The position numbers were made by a program, and so were the translations under genes. The notes under the pieces were generated by a model. The model worked only from the letters and a program-made list of their open reading frames with translations. It was not told the DNA's origin and ran no database searches. From positions 372,001 to 436,000 of the forward strand of contig NZ_RHQN01000003.1 of NCBI RefSeq assembly GCF_003935425.1: DNA of 64,000 nt. Direction: 5' to 3'. Position 1 is the stretch's first letter; every line of letters begins with the position of its first letter. This stretch comes from Pseudomonas sp. v388. Its GTDB lineage: Bacteria > Pseudomonadota > Gammaproteobacteria > Pseudomonadales > Pseudomonadaceae. Shown here in pieces: positions 10,958-21,319 of the stretch.

Positions 10958-11827
10958 ATGCCTAAGGCTTCCCATCAGGATCTGCGCCGTGACTTTCGCG
11001 CGCTGACCTCCTCGAATTCCTGCTTTCACACAGCTTCCGTGTTCGACCCCATGTCTGCGCGTATCGCCGCAGACCTGGGCTTTGAAGTCGGCATCCTCGG
11101 CGGTTCGGTCGCCTCCCTGCAGGTACTCGCCGCCCCCGACTTCGCCTTGATCACCCTCAGCGAATTCGTCGAGCAGGCCACGCGCATCGGGCGCGTCGCA
11201 CAATTGCCGGTCATCGCCGACGCCGACCACGGCTACGGCAACGCCCTGAACGTCATGCGCACCGTCATCGAGCTGGAACGCGCCGGCATCTCGGCGTTGA
11301 CCATCGAAGACACGTTGCTGCCGGCGCAGTTCGGCCGCAAGTCGACGGACCTGATCACCACCGCCGAAGGCGTGGGCAAGATTCGTGCGGCGCTGGAAGC
11401 ACGGGTTGACCCGGAACTGTCGATCTTCGCCCGCACCAACGCGGCGATCATTCCGGTGCAGGAAGCGGTCAGCCGTGTTCAGCAATATCAGGCTGCGGGC
11501 GCGGATGGCATCACCATCGTCGGCGTGCGCGATTTCGAGCACCTGGCGCAGTTGTCCGAAGGCGTGACCGTGCCGTTGATGCTGGTGACCTACGGCAACC
11601 CCGAACTGCACGACAATGCGCGCCTGGCAGAAATGGGCGTGCGCATTTGCGTGGATGGCCACGCCGCGTACTTCGCGGCCATCAAGGCCACTTACGACTG
11701 CCTGAGAGAACAACGGCAGATTCTGACCAGCGCCACCGACATGAGCGCCACCGAACTGACCCACACCTACACCCAGCCGCAGGATTATGTGGAGTGGGCG
11801 AAGAAATTCATGAATGTGAACGAGTAG
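10958..11827 (+). CDS. Oxaloacetate decarboxylase of the PEP mutase/isocitrate lyase superfamily
   Basis: 289 aa, closely resembling the P. aeruginosa PA4872-type enzyme that decarboxylates oxaloacetate to pyruvate. The family signature metal site is visible as [11 protein letters not shown], followed by [12 protein letters not shown] in place of the KKCGH loop of isocitrate lyases. An FARTNAAI strand carries the substrate-binding Arg. The start [16 protein letters not shown] at 10958 is preceded by TTTGGAGCG, a good ribosome-binding site. It stands alone, with a strong terminator after it. Confidence 0.88.
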   Translation: MPKASHQDLRRDFRALTSSNSCFHTASVFDPMSARIAADLGFEVGILGGSVASLQVLAAPDFALITLSEFVEQATRIGRVAQLPVIADADHGYGNALNVMRTVIELERAGISALTIEDTLLPAQFGRKSTDLITTAEGVGKIRAALEARVDPELSIFARTNAAIIPVQEAVSRVQQYQAAGADGITIVGVRDFEHLAQLSEGVTVPLMLVTYGNPELHDNARLAEMGVRICVDGHAAYFAAIKATYDCLREQRQILTSATDMSATELTHTYTQPQDYVEWAKKFMNVNE

Positions 11828-11850
11828 CCTGACCTCTGCATGTTCCGCAT

Positions 11851-11884
11851 AAAAAACGCCCGGATATCAGCCGGGCGTTTTTTT
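11851..11884. terminator. Intrinsic terminator
   Basis: AAAAACGCCCGG / CCGGGCGTTTTT with a 7-nt loop and seven T, between the decarboxylase gene and the convergent FlxA-like gene. It is usable from both strands. Confidence 0.85.
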
Positions 11885-11904
11885 GCTCGAACACCCGCCC
11901 GCTA

Positions 11905-12336
11905 TCAGGCCGTCGTGCTGACCCCACCCTGAGTCGTCAGGGTAATCAAAGTGGCCTGCAGCGTCTGGATCGTCGCATTGGTCGACGAGATCTGCACCTG
12001 AATCGCCATCACCTTCTGCGCTTTTTCTTCATCGGTGCCGCTGCCGTTCTGCGCAGCGCTCAGTTGGGCCTGCTGCTTGGCCAATTCCTTCTTGGCTGCT
12101 TCGATCTGCTCCTTGATCTTGGCGATGGTTTCTTCGGTCGATGAAGAGGTCGCAGAACCGCCACCGGCCGCGCCGCCCGCTTTACCGCCTGCCTGTGCGC
12201 CAGCCAGGGAAACGGTAGCGCCGGCCTTCTCAGTGCTGGTGCCGGTAGCCGCCTGCTCTTGCGCCGCCTGGTTCTTCACGGTCAGCGAAAGCGAAGCATT
12301 GTATGGGCTAAGCGAAGACGTGTTGATGGTAGTCAT
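11905..12336 (-). CDS. Small coiled-coil protein, FlxA-like
   Basis: 143 aa from MTTINTSSLSPYNASLSLTV; this start is preceded by CAGGAG, whereas the longer open frame upstream overlaps the amidase gene. An N-terminal low-complexity Ala/Gly/Ser/Thr segment (GGKAGGAAGGG) is followed by a coiled coil (~70-120) with repeated K, E and Q (IAKIKEQIEAAKKELAKQQ), then a Ser/Thr-rich tail. Composition resembles FlxA-like family proteins, some of which are flagellum-associated in enterics. No signal peptide. Function unknown; the family call is tentative. Confidence 0.6.
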   Translation of the reverse strand: MTTINTSSLSPYNASLSLTVKNQAAQEQAATGTSTEKAGATVSLAGAQAGGKAGGAAGGGSATSSSTEETIAKIKEQIEAAKKELAKQQAQLSAAQNGSGTDEEKAQKVMAIQVQISSTNATIQTLQATLITLTTQGGVSTTA

Positions 12337-12394
12337 GTCGAACTCCTGTTGGTCTGCACCCTGTATCGACCGGCCCGTAATATTCTGAAGCATT

Positions 12395-13186
12395 TCATCC
12401 GATGTCGAAGCGGTCGGCATCCAGATGCGCCGGAAAGCGCGTGCGATAGCCATGCAGGTCTGCGCTGCTCAGGGTCGCCTGAAACACGCCATCGGCTTCC
12501 GCCACGCTGAGCAGGGTGTCACCCTGGAAATCCAGCACCTGGCTGTCGCCGGTGTACTCGAAGCCCTTGCCATCGGTGCCGACCCGATTGACCGCCGCGA
12601 CGTAACACAGGTTTTCAATGGCCCGTGCAGGCAACAAGCGGTTCCAGTGCTGCCGCCGCGCACCCGGCCAGTTGGCGGTGTAAATCAGCAGGTCGGTGTC
12701 CTGCACCGCCCGGCTCCAGACCGGAAAACGCAGGTCATAGCAAATCAGCGGCCGAATACGCCAGCCATTGAGGTCGAAGATCACCCGCTCCTCACCCGCG
12801 CTGTAATGCTCATGTTCATCGGCCATGCGGAACAGGTGGCGTTTGTCGTAGTGCTGCAACTTGCCATCGGGACGCGCCCAGAGCAGGCGATTGCGGTAGC
12901 TGCCGTCGGCGGCGCGAACGATCACGCTGCCGGTGATCACCGCGTCGATGCGCTTGGCCTGGGTGAGCAGCCATACCGACGTCGGGCCGCCTTCAGGCTC
13001 TGCCAGCGTTTCGGACTCCATGGAGAAACCGGTGGTGAACATTTCCGGCAGGATCACCAGTTCGGCATTCGCCGCCTGATCCAGCAGGTGCTCAAAATGC
13101 TCGAGATTGGCCTCGCGATCGTGCCACGCCAGGGTGGTCTGGATCAGGGCGATATTCAGGTTGGGTAGTTGGCTCAGATCGCGCAT
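12395..13186 (-). CDS. Carbon-nitrogen hydrolase, omega-amidase (YafV-like)
   Basis: 263 aa of the nitrilase superfamily. The Glu-Lys-Cys catalytic triad is visible: LPEMFTTGFSM (E), YDKRHLF (K) and LICYDLRFPVW (C). YafV/omega-amidase enzymes hydrolyse 2-oxoglutaramate and 2-oxosuccinamate, products of glutamine or asparagine transamination. The start at 13186 (MRDLSQLPNLNIAL) overlaps the end of the upstream aminotransferase by 13 nt. That coupling fits a pair in which the aminotransferase uses glutamine as donor and the amidase removes the resulting keto-acid amide, as proposed for methionine salvage. Confidence 0.88.
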   Translation of the reverse strand: MRDLSQLPNLNIALIQTTLAWHDREANLEHFEHLLDQAANAELVILPEMFTTGFSMESETLAEPEGGPTSVWLLTQAKRIDAVITGSVIVRAADGSYRNRLLWARPDGKLQHYDKRHLFRMADEHEHYSAGEERVIFDLNGWRIRPLICYDLRFPVWSRAVQDTDLLIYTANWPGARRQHWNRLLPARAIENLCYVAAVNRVGTDGKGFEYTGDSQVLDFQGDTLLSVAEADGVFQATLSSADLHGYRTRFPAHLDADRFDIG

Positions 13187-14322
13187 AGCTTTTCCGCCGC
13201 TTGACGCAGCGTCTCCTCTCGCTTGGCAAAACACAGCCGGATCAAGCGCTGCCCTTGGGGTGGAGTCTGGTAGAACACCGAGATCGGAATGCTCGCCACA
13301 CCGTGTTCACGGGTCATCCACAACGCCATGTCCACGTCGTTGAGGTCCGGACGAATCTGCGAATAGTCCACCAATTGAAAATAGGTGCCCGCCGAGGGCG
13401 TGAAGCTGAAGCGCGATGCGGCAAGTTGATCGCAAAAGAAATCCCGCTTGGCCTGATAGAACCCTGGCAGCTCCTCGACATGCTGCGGCTGCTCGGCCAT
13501 GAAATCGGCCAAGGCATATTGCAGCGGGGTCACGCTGCAAAAGCTCACATACTGATGAACCTTGCGCAGCTCGGCGGTCAGCGCAGGCGGCGCTACCACG
13601 TAGCCGGTCTTCCAGCCGGTGACGTGGTAGGTCTTGCCGAATGAATTGATCACGAACGCTCGCTGATACAGCGCTTCGTGACTCAGCACACTGGCATGGC
13701 TCACGCCGTCGAACACCAGATGCTCATACACCTCGTCGCTGATCAGGTAGATATCGCGTTCGGCGATCAGCGTCGCCAGTTGATCCAGATCGGCCCGGGT
13801 AATCAACGCACCACTGGGGTTATGCGGGCTATTGATGACGATCATGCGCGTGCGCGGGCTCAATGCATCGCTGAGTTTCTGCCAGTCGATGGCGAACGTT
13901 CGAGGGTTGAGCTGCACGTGAACGCAGCGCCCGCCGGCCAGTTCGACCGATGGCTCGTAGCTGTCGTAGCACGGGTCAAAAACAATCACTTCATCGCCAG
14001 GCCGGATCACCGTCTGGATCGCGCAGAAAATCGCCTGAGTAGCACCGGGCGTGATGGTGATTTCGCTATCGGAGTCGACCTGGCGGCCATAACTGCGGGC
14101 GATCTTGGCCGCCACCTGCTGGCGCAAGACGGGCAAGCCGGTCATCGGGGAATACTGGTTGAAGCCTTCGGCTACGCGTCGGGCCAGCGCTTCGCGCAAG
14201 GCTTGCGGGCCGTCGAAATCGGGAAAGCCTTGAGACAGATTGATGGCGCCGGTGTCGGCCGCCAATTGCGACATGACGGTGAAGATGGTGGTGCCCACAT
14301 TGGGCAGCTTGCTGTCGATCAT
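13174..14322 (-). CDS. Pyridoxal-phosphate aminotransferase, methionine aminotransferase (YbdL/MtnE-like)
   Basis: 382-aa class I/II aminotransferase. N-terminal INLSQGFPDFDGP binds the substrate; NSPHNPSGA carries the conserved Asn/Pro loop; ISDEVYEHLVF holds the Asp/Tyr that contact PLP; SFGKTYHVTGWKTGY contains the Schiff-base Lys. The YbdL group prefers Met, Phe and Gln. The overlap with the omega-amidase gene supports glutamine as donor, probably for transamination of 4-methylthio-2-oxobutyrate. Substrate range is inferred. Confidence 0.88.
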   Translation of the reverse strand: MIDSKLPNVGTTIFTVMSQLAADTGAINLSQGFPDFDGPQALREALARRVAEGFNQYSPMTGLPVLRQQVAAKIARSYGRQVDSDSEITITPGATQAIFCAIQTVIRPGDEVIVFDPCYDSYEPSVELAGGRCVHVQLNPRTFAIDWQKLSDALSPRTRMIVINSPHNPSGALITRADLDQLATLIAERDIYLISDEVYEHLVFDGVSHASVLSHEALYQRAFVINSFGKTYHVTGWKTGYVVAPPALTAELRKVHQYVSFCSVTPLQYALADFMAEQPQHVEELPGFYQAKRDFFCDQLAASRFSFTPSAGTYFQLVDYSQIRPDLNDVDMALWMTREHGVASIPISVFYQTPPQGQRLIRLCFAKREETLRQAAEKLCAI

Positions 14323-14398
14323 GAAGAGCCTCTTCCCTGCAATCCGCCCGGCAACAGAACGGCACGGGGTCAGGCAGAATAGCCCATCGCGCGAGCAT

Positions 14399-14435
14399 AA
14401 AAAAAGGCGTCCGGCACAGTGCCAGACGCCTTTTT
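14399..14435. terminator. Intrinsic terminator
   Basis: AAAAAGGCGTC / GACGCCTTTTT stem with an inner GGCA/TGCC pair. It lies between der and the upstream end of the aminotransferase operon and on the minus strand ends the der transcript. Confidence 0.8.
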
Positions 14436-14454
14436 CATGAGAGGCCCTAAGAAA

Positions 14455-15924
14455 TCAACGCTTGTCGCGACGCTTCTTGTCGGCCTTCTTGTGGTGGGAC
14501 ATCATCCGACGCTTCTTGTTGACCTGGCGGTCTGTCAGCGTGTTCTTGTTGCCCTCGTAGGGGTTTTCGCCGCCCTTGAACTCGATACGGATCGGCGTAC
14601 CCACCAGCTTCAGCACGCGACGGTAGGTGTTCTCCAGATAGCGCACATACGACTTGGGCACTTTCTCGACCTGGTTACCGTGAATCACGATCAACGGCGG
14701 GTTGGCGCCACCCAGGTGAGCGTAACGCAGCTTGATGCGGCGGCTGCCCACCATCGGCGGGGCGTGTTCGCTGACGGCGTCTTCCAGAATCTGGGTCAGG
14801 CGGCTGGTCGGCCAGCGGGTCACGGCGGACATGAAGGAGTTCTGTACCGACTTGTACAGGTTGCCCACGCCGGTGCCGTGCAGAGCGGAGATGAAGTGGA
14901 TGTCCGCGAAGTCAACGAAGAACAGGCGGCGTTCCAGCTCGGTCTTCACGTAGTCACGTTCGCCCGGCAGCATGCCGTCCCACTTGTTCAGCGCGATCAC
15001 GATGGCGCGGCCCGATTCCAGGGCAAAGCCCAGCAGGTTCAGGTCGTGATCCACCACGCCTTCGCGGGCGTCCATCACGAAAATCACCACGTTGGCATCC
15101 TTGATGGCCTGCAACGTCTTGACCACCGAGAACTTCTCGACTTCCTCGTGGATCTTGCCGCGCTTGCGCACACCGGCGGTGTCGATCAGCGTGTACTTCT
15201 CTTCGTTGCGCTCGAACGGGATGTAGATGCTGTCCCGTGTGGTGCCCGGCTGGTCGTACACGATGACCCGGTCTTCACCGAGCATGCGGTTGACCAGTGT
15301 CGACTTGCCCACGTTCGGGCGGCCGATGATGGCGATCTTGATGCCGTCTTTCTCGCTTGGGCCAGGAATGCGCTTGGCCTCCTCGCCTTCGGCGACGTCT
15401 TCGATCTCGCCGTCTTCAAGATCGTCGTCATCGCGTGGAAATTCCTTGAGGGCAATTTCCAGCATCTGCGAGATGCCGCGACCGTGAGCGCCGGCGACCG
15501 GAATCGCATCGCCCAGACCCATCGGACTGAACTCGGCGCGTGCCAGGTTCTCGTCGATGTTGTCGATCTTGTTGGCAACCACGTAGGAACGCTTGTTGCG
15601 CTTGCGCAAGTGCTCGCCAATCATCTGGTCCGCAGCGGTGTAGCCAGCTTTGGCATCCACCAGGAACAGCACGACATCGGCTTCTTCAATGGCCAGCAGC
15701 GACTGCTCGGCCATCTTTTCGTCCATGCCATGCTCGTCGCCGGAAATACCGCCGGTGTCGATCAGGATATAGGAGCGCCCTTGCCACTTCGCCTCTCCGT
15801 ATTGGCGATCACGGGTAAGACCGGACAGATCGCCGACAATGGCGTCGCGGGTCCTGGTCAGGCGGTTGAACATGGTGGACTTGCCGACGTTCGGTCGACC
15901 CACCAGGGCGATTACGGGAACCAT
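14455..15924 (-). CDS. der: Ribosome biogenesis GTPase Der (EngA)
   Basis: A double-GTPase required for 50S subunit maturation. Two G domains are visible, each starting with GRPNVGKST (near residues 8 and 205) and each with DT(G/A)G and NK(I/W)D motifs. An acidic linker ([19 protein letters not shown]) joins them. A C-terminal KH-like domain ends in a basic tail ([18 protein letters not shown]). A GTG 12 nt upstream is in frame, but the GGAG ribosome-binding site overlaps it, so the ATG at 15924 (489 aa) was chosen. It is the last gene of the ispG-hisS-bamB-der block. Confidence 0.97.
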   Translation of the reverse strand: MVPVIALVGRPNVGKSTMFNRLTRTRDAIVGDLSGLTRDRQYGEAKWQGRSYILIDTGGISGDEHGMDEKMAEQSLLAIEEADVVLFLVDAKAGYTAADQMIGEHLRKRNKRSYVVANKIDNIDENLARAEFSPMGLGDAIPVAGAHGRGISQMLEIALKEFPRDDDDLEDGEIEDVAEGEEAKRIPGPSEKDGIKIAIIGRPNVGKSTLVNRMLGEDRVIVYDQPGTTRDSIYIPFERNEEKYTLIDTAGVRKRGKIHEEVEKFSVVKTLQAIKDANVVIFVMDAREGVVDHDLNLLGFALESGRAIVIALNKWDGMLPGERDYVKTELERRLFFVDFADIHFISALHGTGVGNLYKSVQNSFMSAVTRWPTSRLTQILEDAVSEHAPPMVGSRRIKLRYAHLGGANPPLIVIHGNQVEKVPKSYVRYLENTYRRVLKLVGTPIRIEFKGGENPYEGNKNTLTDRQVNKKRRMMSHHKKADKKRRDKR

Positions 15925-16064
15925 GCGGCTCTCCACTTCGTTATTTCAGAAAATACAAAAGCCGCTGCGGGGCAGCGGCCGGAGTTCGGAGCGGCACCAA
16001 CAGGGGCCGCAGCCTTGCATAAGCAAGGTCGCCCGGCACGCGAAGCGCCGGGCCTGGACAATCC

Positions 16065-17216
16065 TTACTTGATGGTCAGGGCTTCCAGTTTGCCGCTGTT
16101 GCCATACACGTAGATCATGTCGCCAACTACCAGCGGACGCGCACGCAGGCCGTCGCTGTCAATGCGCTCGCGGCCCACGAAACGACCATCCACCTGGCTC
16201 AACAGGTGAAGATAGCCTTCCATGTCGCCGACCGCCACGTAGCTGGAAAACACTTCCGGTGCGCCCAATTGGCGACGCGCCAGCGATTCGTTGCTCCACA
16301 GCGCGCTCGAAGAACGCTCGTCGATGCCTTCGACCGTGCCGGACGCCAGTGTCGCATAGACACTGCCAAAGCCCTGCGCTACACCCGAGTAGCTGGAAGC
16401 GTCACGCTGCCAGAGTACCCGGCCGCTTTCCAGATCCAGACCCGCTACGCGGCCCTGATAGCTGGCCACGTACAGGGTGCCGCCGGACAGCAGCAGACCG
16501 CCGTCGATGTCGACGACGCGCTCCAGTTCCGAACGACCCTGGGGAACGGCAACGCGCTGTTCCCAGACCGGAACACCGTTGGCAGTATCCAGCGCCACGA
16601 CTTTACCGGTCGAAAGGCCGGCAATCGCCAGACGATTGGTGACCAGCGGAGCACCGGTGCCACGCAGAGTCAGGACGGCAGGCGTGCTTTCGTAGATCCA
16701 GCGCTGGCTGCCGGTGGCGGCATCGAGTCCGATCACGCGGTCGTCCTGCGTTTGCACGACCACCACGTCACCATTGGTCGCAGGCGGAGCCAGGACTTCA
16801 CTGGTCACGCGGGCGCGCCATTTTTCTTCACCGGACGACGCGTCCAGGGCCACCACTTCACCCTTGAGCGTGCCGATCATGACCATGCCGTAACCAACGC
16901 CAACGGCACCGGAAACCGGCAGTTCCAGGTCTTTCTTCCAGATCACGTCACCGGTCAGGCGGTCCAGGGACTCCACCAGACCGTTCACATCACCGGCGTA
17001 GATGCGGTCACCTTCGATGGCCGGGACCAGCATGTTGTAGGTTTCGCCCTGACCGTCACCGATCGAGTGGCTCCACTGCTTCTGCAGGACGACTTCTTCC
17101 TGGAAGTCGGTCAGCTCGGCCGGCGGAAGTTCCTTCTTGCTGTTGCTGCTGCAACCCGCGGCCAGAATGGCCAGAGCCAGCAATGCTGCATGTTTCCAAC
17201 GAATCACGTCACGCAT
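16065..17216 (-). CDS. bamB: Outer membrane assembly lipoprotein BamB
   Basis: 383-aa lipoprotein component of the BAM complex that inserts beta-barrel proteins into the outer membrane. The lipobox LAAGC is at residues ~18-22 after a short basic N-terminus. The rest is an eight-bladed PQQ-like beta-propeller, visible as repeated 'VxALDxxxGxxxW' motifs (VVALDASSGEEKW, VIGLDAATGSQRW, VVALDTANGVPVW, VAGLDLESGRVLW). The start overlaps the end of the upstream TPR gene by 8 nt. Confidence 0.96.
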   Translation of the reverse strand: MRDVIRWKHAALLALAILAAGCSSNSKKELPPAELTDFQEEVVLQKQWSHSIGDGQGETYNMLVPAIEGDRIYAGDVNGLVESLDRLTGDVIWKKDLELPVSGAVGVGYGMVMIGTLKGEVVALDASSGEEKWRARVTSEVLAPPATNGDVVVVQTQDDRVIGLDAATGSQRWIYESTPAVLTLRGTGAPLVTNRLAIAGLSTGKVVALDTANGVPVWEQRVAVPQGRSELERVVDIDGGLLLSGGTLYVASYQGRVAGLDLESGRVLWQRDASSYSGVAQGFGSVYATLASGTVEGIDERSSSALWSNESLARRQLGAPEVFSSYVAVGDMEGYLHLLSQVDGRFVGRERIDSDGLRARPLVVGDMIYVYGNSGKLEALTIK

Positions 17217-17850
17217 CCCCTTTCGCCAGATCGTCGAGCTTCATTTGCAGGCCGCCTACCGCTGCTTCTTCAGACAGGGCGGATTTGGCCTTTTGGTATG
17301 CAGCATGTGCCTCGTCGGTACGACCCAGTTGTACCAACAGGTCACCCTTGAGTTCTTCACGGCCGGCCAGGAACGCTTTATCGGCGTCACCGGCGAGCAG
17401 CTTGAGCGCTTCTTCGGCCTTGTTCTGCGCGGCCAGTACCCGGGCAAGACGCTGACGGGCGATTTCGCCCAGCGTTGCGGTGGCCGGTTTGTCGGCAACG
17501 GCCTTCAGTTCCGCCGCGGCGTCATCGAGCTTGCCGTTGTCCACCGCCACCTTGGCGACGAAGAGGCTACCAAATTGCGCGTAGGTGGTTCCACCGAACT
17601 CGCTCTTGAGCTTGCCGGCGATCTGCGCAACCTGCGCGGTATCGGCCTGGCCGCTCGGCGTCAGCGCGGTTTCCAGCAGTTGCTGGTAAAGGATCGAGGC
17701 GCCCTGCGACTGGTTGGTCTGGTATCGCTGCCAGGCTTGCCAGCCCAGGACCACGATCAACGCCAGCAGAGCACCGGTCACCAGAGGCTTGCCGTTACGC
17801 TGCCACCAGTCCTTCATTCCCGCCAGCTCATCATCTTCAGTACCCGACAC
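17209..17850 (-). CDS. YfgM-type membrane-anchored tetratricopeptide protein
   Basis: 213 aa. A short cytoplasmic N-terminus (SGTEDDELAGMKDWWQRNG) is followed by one transmembrane helix (~23-42) and a periplasmic TPR-like domain of Ala-rich helix pairs. YfgM in E. coli associates with SecYEG and PpiD and hands outer-membrane precursors to chaperones. Its position between hisS and bamB is the conserved one in gammaproteobacteria, and its stop overlaps the bamB start. Confidence 0.9.
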   Translation of the reverse strand: MSGTEDDELAGMKDWWQRNGKPLVTGALLALIVVLGWQAWQRYQTNQSQGASILYQQLLETALTPSGQADTAQVAQIAGKLKSEFGGTTYAQFGSLFVAKVAVDNGKLDDAAAELKAVADKPATATLGEIARQRLARVLAAQNKAEEALKLLAGDADKAFLAGREELKGDLLVQLGRTDEAHAAYQKAKSALSEEAAVGGLQMKLDDLAKGDA

Positions 17851-17889
17851 CCCAATACTCCTATTCGCTAAATCGGCTGTTAATCAGCT

Positions 17890-19179
17890 TCAACCCTGCA
17901 CGACGCAGGAGGCCAGGTGCTCGGACAGAGCATCCCAGGCAATATTCTGTTGTTCGCCCTGCCCGCGCAGGGGTTTGACACCGATGATCCGCTGGGCCAG
18001 TTCTTCTTCGCCAAGGATCAACGCATACAACGCGCCGCTCTTGTCGGCTTTCTTGAACTGGCTCTTGAAGCTGCCCGCGCCGGCATTGACCTGCAGACGC
18101 AGCTGCGGCAACCGGTCACGTACCTGTTCGGTCAGGGTCAAGGCGGCCAGTTCGGCCGCTTCGCCGAAGGCGCAGACGTAGACGTCGATCTGGCGGGAAA
18201 TCTCTTCCGGGATCTGTTCCAGGGTTTCAAGCAGCAGCACCAGACGCTCGATGCCCATGGCGAAACCAACGCCTGCGGTAGGCTTGCCGCCCATCTGCTC
18301 GACCAGGCCGTCGTAACGACCACCCGCACACACCGTGCCCTGGGCACCCAACTGGTCGGTCACCCACTCGAAGACCGTCTTGCTGTAATAATCCAGGCCA
18401 CGCACCAGCTTGGGGTTGATAACGTACGGAATACCGGCCGCATCGAGCCGCGCCTTGAGGCCGTCGAAATGGATGCGCGATTCGTCATCCAGGTAATCGG
18501 CCAGCTTCGGCGCGTCAACCAGCACGGCCTGGGTTTCAGGGTGCTTGGTATCCAGCACCCGCAAAGGGTTGGTCTTGAGGCGACGCTGGCTGTCTTCGTC
18601 CAGCTGGTCGAGGCGCGCAGTCAGGTATTCGACCAGCGCTTCACGATAGCGACCACGGGCTTCGCTGGTGCCCAGGCTGTTGAGTTCGAGTTTGACGGCA
18701 TTGCGGATGCCCAGCAGGCCCCACAGGCGCCAGGTCATCACGATCAGCTCGGCGTCGATGTCCGGACCGTCGAGGTTGAACACTTCCACGCCGATCTGGT
18801 GGAACTGGCGATAGCGGCCTTTCTGCGGACGCTCGTGGCGGAACATCGGGCCGATATACCACAGTTTCTGAACCTGGCCGCCGCCGGTAATGCCGTGTTC
18901 CAGCACTGCACGCACGCAGGCGGCGGTGCCTTCGGGGCGCAAGGTCAGGGAGTCGCCGTTACGGTCGGCGAAGGTGTACATCTCCTTCTCGACGATATCG
19001 GTCACTTCGCCGATGGAGCGCTTGAACAGGTCGGTGAACTCGACGATCGGCATGCGGATCTGGCGATAGCCGTAGTTATCCAGAAGACCCGCGACCGTGC
19101 CTTCGAAGTGACGCCACAACGGAGTCTGCTCGGGCAGGATATCGTTCATGCCACGAATGGCTTGCAGAGACTTACTCAC
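17890..19179 (-). CDS. hisS: Histidyl-tRNA synthetase
   Basis: 429-aa class II synthetase charging tRNA-His. Visible motifs: the N-terminal [18 protein letters not shown], motif 2 ([19 protein letters not shown]), the histidine-binding [15 protein letters not shown] and motif 3 ([11 protein letters not shown]). The C-terminal anticodon-binding domain occupies the last ~100 residues. Its length is normal. It is separated by 22 nt from ispG. Confidence 0.97.
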   Translation of the reverse strand: MSKSLQAIRGMNDILPEQTPLWRHFEGTVAGLLDNYGYRQIRMPIVEFTDLFKRSIGEVTDIVEKEMYTFADRNGDSLTLRPEGTAACVRAVLEHGITGGGQVQKLWYIGPMFRHERPQKGRYRQFHQIGVEVFNLDGPDIDAELIVMTWRLWGLLGIRNAVKLELNSLGTSEARGRYREALVEYLTARLDQLDEDSQRRLKTNPLRVLDTKHPETQAVLVDAPKLADYLDDESRIHFDGLKARLDAAGIPYVINPKLVRGLDYYSKTVFEWVTDQLGAQGTVCAGGRYDGLVEQMGGKPTAGVGFAMGIERLVLLLETLEQIPEEISRQIDVYVCAFGEAAELAALTLTEQVRDRLPQLRLQVNAGAGSFKSQFKKADKSGALYALILGEEELAQRIIGVKPLRGQGEQQNIAWDALSEHLASCVVQG

Positions 19180-19201
19180 AAAAAATCCTTAGCAATCTGG
19201 G

Positions 19202-20311
19202 TTAGCCGCGCACGATGACCGAGGCGTCGGCTGCGGCCTTTTCGGCCGCTTTCTCACGAATCAGGCGTTCCAGCTCATTCACGAGATTGTCATTGGTCAG
19301 CTTCTGCGCCGGCTTGCCGTCGATGTAGATCAGGTTGGGCGTACCGCCGGTAAGGCCGATATGCGCTTCCTTGGCTTCGCCGGGGCCGTTGACCACGCAG
19401 CCGATCACGGCGACGTCCAGCGGGACCAGCAGATCCTCGAGACGCCCTTCCAGTTCGTTCATGGTCTTGACCACATCGAAGTTCTGCCGCGAACAGCTCG
19501 GGCAGGCGATGAAGTTGATGCCACGGGAACGCAGGTGCAGCGACTTGAGAATGTCGTAGCCGACCTTCACTTCTTCGACCGGGTCGGCGGCCAGCGAGAT
19601 GCGGATAGTATCGCCAATTCCTTCGGCAAGCAGCATACCCAGCCCGACTGCGGATTTCACCGTGCCGGAGCGCAAGCCACCCGCTTCGGTAATGCCCAGG
19701 TGCAGCGGCTGGACGATCTCTTTGGCCAGCAGGCGGTAGGCGGCGACAGCCATGAACACGTCGGACGCTTTCACGCTGACCTTGAAGTCAGGGAAGTTCA
19801 GCCGTTCCAGGTGCTCGACGTGGCGCAAGGCCGACTCGACCAGCGCTTCGGGCGTTGGCTCGCCATACTTCTTCTGCAGGTCTTTTTCCAGGGAACCGGC
19901 GTTGACGCCGATACGAATCGGGATGCCACGGTCGCGAGCGGCATCCACCACCGCACGAACGCGGTCTTCACGGCCGATGTTGCCCGGATTGATGCGCAGG
20001 CAGTCCACGCCCAGTTCGGCGACCCGTAATGCGATGCGGTAGTCGAAGTGGATGTCGGCAACCAGCGGCACCTTGACGCGCTGCTTGATGCGGCCGAACG
20101 CTTCGGCGGCATCCATGTCGGGAACCGAGACACGCACGATATCCACGCCGGCAGCTTCGAGCCGGTTGATCTGCGCGACGGTCGCATCGACGTCATTGGT
20201 GTCGCTGTTGGTCATGCTCTGGACGGCGATCGGGGCATCGCCGCCGACCGGCACGGAACCGACCCAGATTTTTCGGGATTCGCGACGCTTGATTGGGGAT
20301 TGGCCGTGCAT
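19202..20311 (-). CDS. ispG: 4-hydroxy-3-methylbut-2-en-1-yl diphosphate synthase (flavodoxin)
   Basis: An Fe4S4 enzyme of the non-mevalonate isoprenoid pathway (MEcPP to HMBPP), also called GcpE. 369 aa with an N-terminal TIM barrel ([20 protein letters not shown]) and a C-terminal cluster domain with CPSC (two Cys), the third Cys in [11 protein letters not shown] and the following Glu. It lies between rodZ (4-nt gap) and hisS, the usual pilW-rodZ-ispG-hisS order. Its Fe-S cluster is probably supplied by the isc operon in this same window. Confidence 0.97.
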   Translation of the reverse strand: MHGQSPIKRRESRKIWVGSVPVGGDAPIAVQSMTNSDTNDVDATVAQINRLEAAGVDIVRVSVPDMDAAEAFGRIKQRVKVPLVADIHFDYRIALRVAELGVDCLRINPGNIGREDRVRAVVDAARDRGIPIRIGVNAGSLEKDLQKKYGEPTPEALVESALRHVEHLERLNFPDFKVSVKASDVFMAVAAYRLLAKEIVQPLHLGITEAGGLRSGTVKSAVGLGMLLAEGIGDTIRISLAADPVEEVKVGYDILKSLHLRSRGINFIACPSCSRQNFDVVKTMNELEGRLEDLLVPLDVAVIGCVVNGPGEAKEAHIGLTGGTPNLIYIDGKPAQKLTNDNLVNELERLIREKAAEKAAADASVIVRG

Positions 20312-20314
20312 GAA

Positions 20315-21319
20315 TTATTGCCCTAGCTTCAGGCGAGCAGTTTCGCCGCTGGTGAAAGGGGCCACATCAACAGGCTGCCCGTTATAGCTGACCTGCGCTC
20401 CGCGGGCATAGCCCAGGCGCAGCAACAGCGGCGGCTTGCCGCTGATGTCCAGGCTCTCGCCCTTGCGTTTCAGACCGCTGGCCAGGACCTTGCCGTTGCC
20501 GTCCGTGACCTGGGTCCAGCAATCGGCGGTGAACTGAACCTTGACCTGACCGGAACCGGCCAGGACCGGCGTCGGCGCTTCCTGCTCGACCGGCGGCGTG
20601 ACCGGCACGGCCGGCGTGGCAGGCGCGGTGGCGGTGGCTGCCGGAGGCGTCAAGGGCGCGGGCGCTGGAGTCGGGACCTGAGCAGGCAACTGGGCAGGTG
20701 TCGACGGCGCCGAGGCGCTGGTCGATGGCGCAGGGCTATCGGCCAGCGGCGTGCTCGGCGTCAATGCGAGCGGCGCTTCGTTGGTGTTCTGGTTCTCGAC
20801 CACGGCCTGATCTTCCGGCTCGTCGAGCGGGTGGATCTGGGTCGTGCCATCGGCGCTCTCGACTTCAACGTGCTCAAGGTTCAGGCCGGAGTCCTTGCCG
20901 CGCAACGTGGCCTGATCCTGCCACCACAGGAAACCGCCACCCACCAGTACCAGCAACAACAACAGGCTGACGATACGCAGGATATTGTGGGAAAGGCGCA
21001 CCGGCTCTTCGATACGACCCAGCGCATGGACCGAACTGCCCTTGCCGTCGGTGCCGGTGTACTGGTCGAACTGATCGACCAGCGCGGCCTGATCCAGGCC
21101 CAGCAACTTGGCGTAGGCGCGAACGTAGCCGCGGGCAAAGGTATGGCCCGGCAGCTTTTCGAATTGACCGTTTTCCAGGTTGCCCAGGGACGCCACGGTA
21201 AGGTTCATCCTCAGAGCGACATCTGGCAGCGACCAGTTCTTGCTCTCACGGGCCTGGCGCAGGGTTTCTCCAGGATTCAGGCGAGTGGTTGCCACAACTT
21301 CGGGATGCGCCGCTTTCAT
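20315..21319 (-). CDS. rodZ: Cytoskeleton protein RodZ
   Basis: 334 aa. A cytoplasmic helix-turn-helix of Xre type (NPGETLRQARESKNWSLPDV, ~17-80) that in RodZ binds MreB, then one transmembrane helix (~112-131). A long Pro/Ala/Thr-rich linker (~185-255) leads to a C-terminal DUF4115 beta-domain (VQFTADCWTQVTDGNGK). RodZ links MreB to the elongation machinery and sets rod shape. Its start overlaps the pilW stop by 4 nt (ATGA), indicating translational coupling. Confidence 0.93.
   Translation of the reverse strand: MKAAHPEVVATTRLNPGETLRQARESKNWSLPDVALRMNLTVASLGNLENGQFEKLPGHTFARGYVRAYAKLLGLDQAALVDQFDQYTGTDGKGSSVHALGRIEEPVRLSHNILRIVSLLLLLVLVGGGFLWWQDQATLRGKDSGLNLEHVEVESADGTTQIHPLDEPEDQAVVENQNTNEAPLALTPSTPLADSPAPSTSASAPSTPAQLPAQVPTPAPAPLTPPAATATAPATPAVPVTPPVEQEAPTPVLAGSGQVKVQFTADCWTQVTDGNGKVLASGLKRKGESLDISGKPPLLLRLGYARGAQVSYNGQPVDVAPFTSGETARLKLGQ

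Noticed and set aside
14419-16113. 564-codon plus-strand frame across der
   Set aside because: Antisense shadow of the Der GTPase gene.
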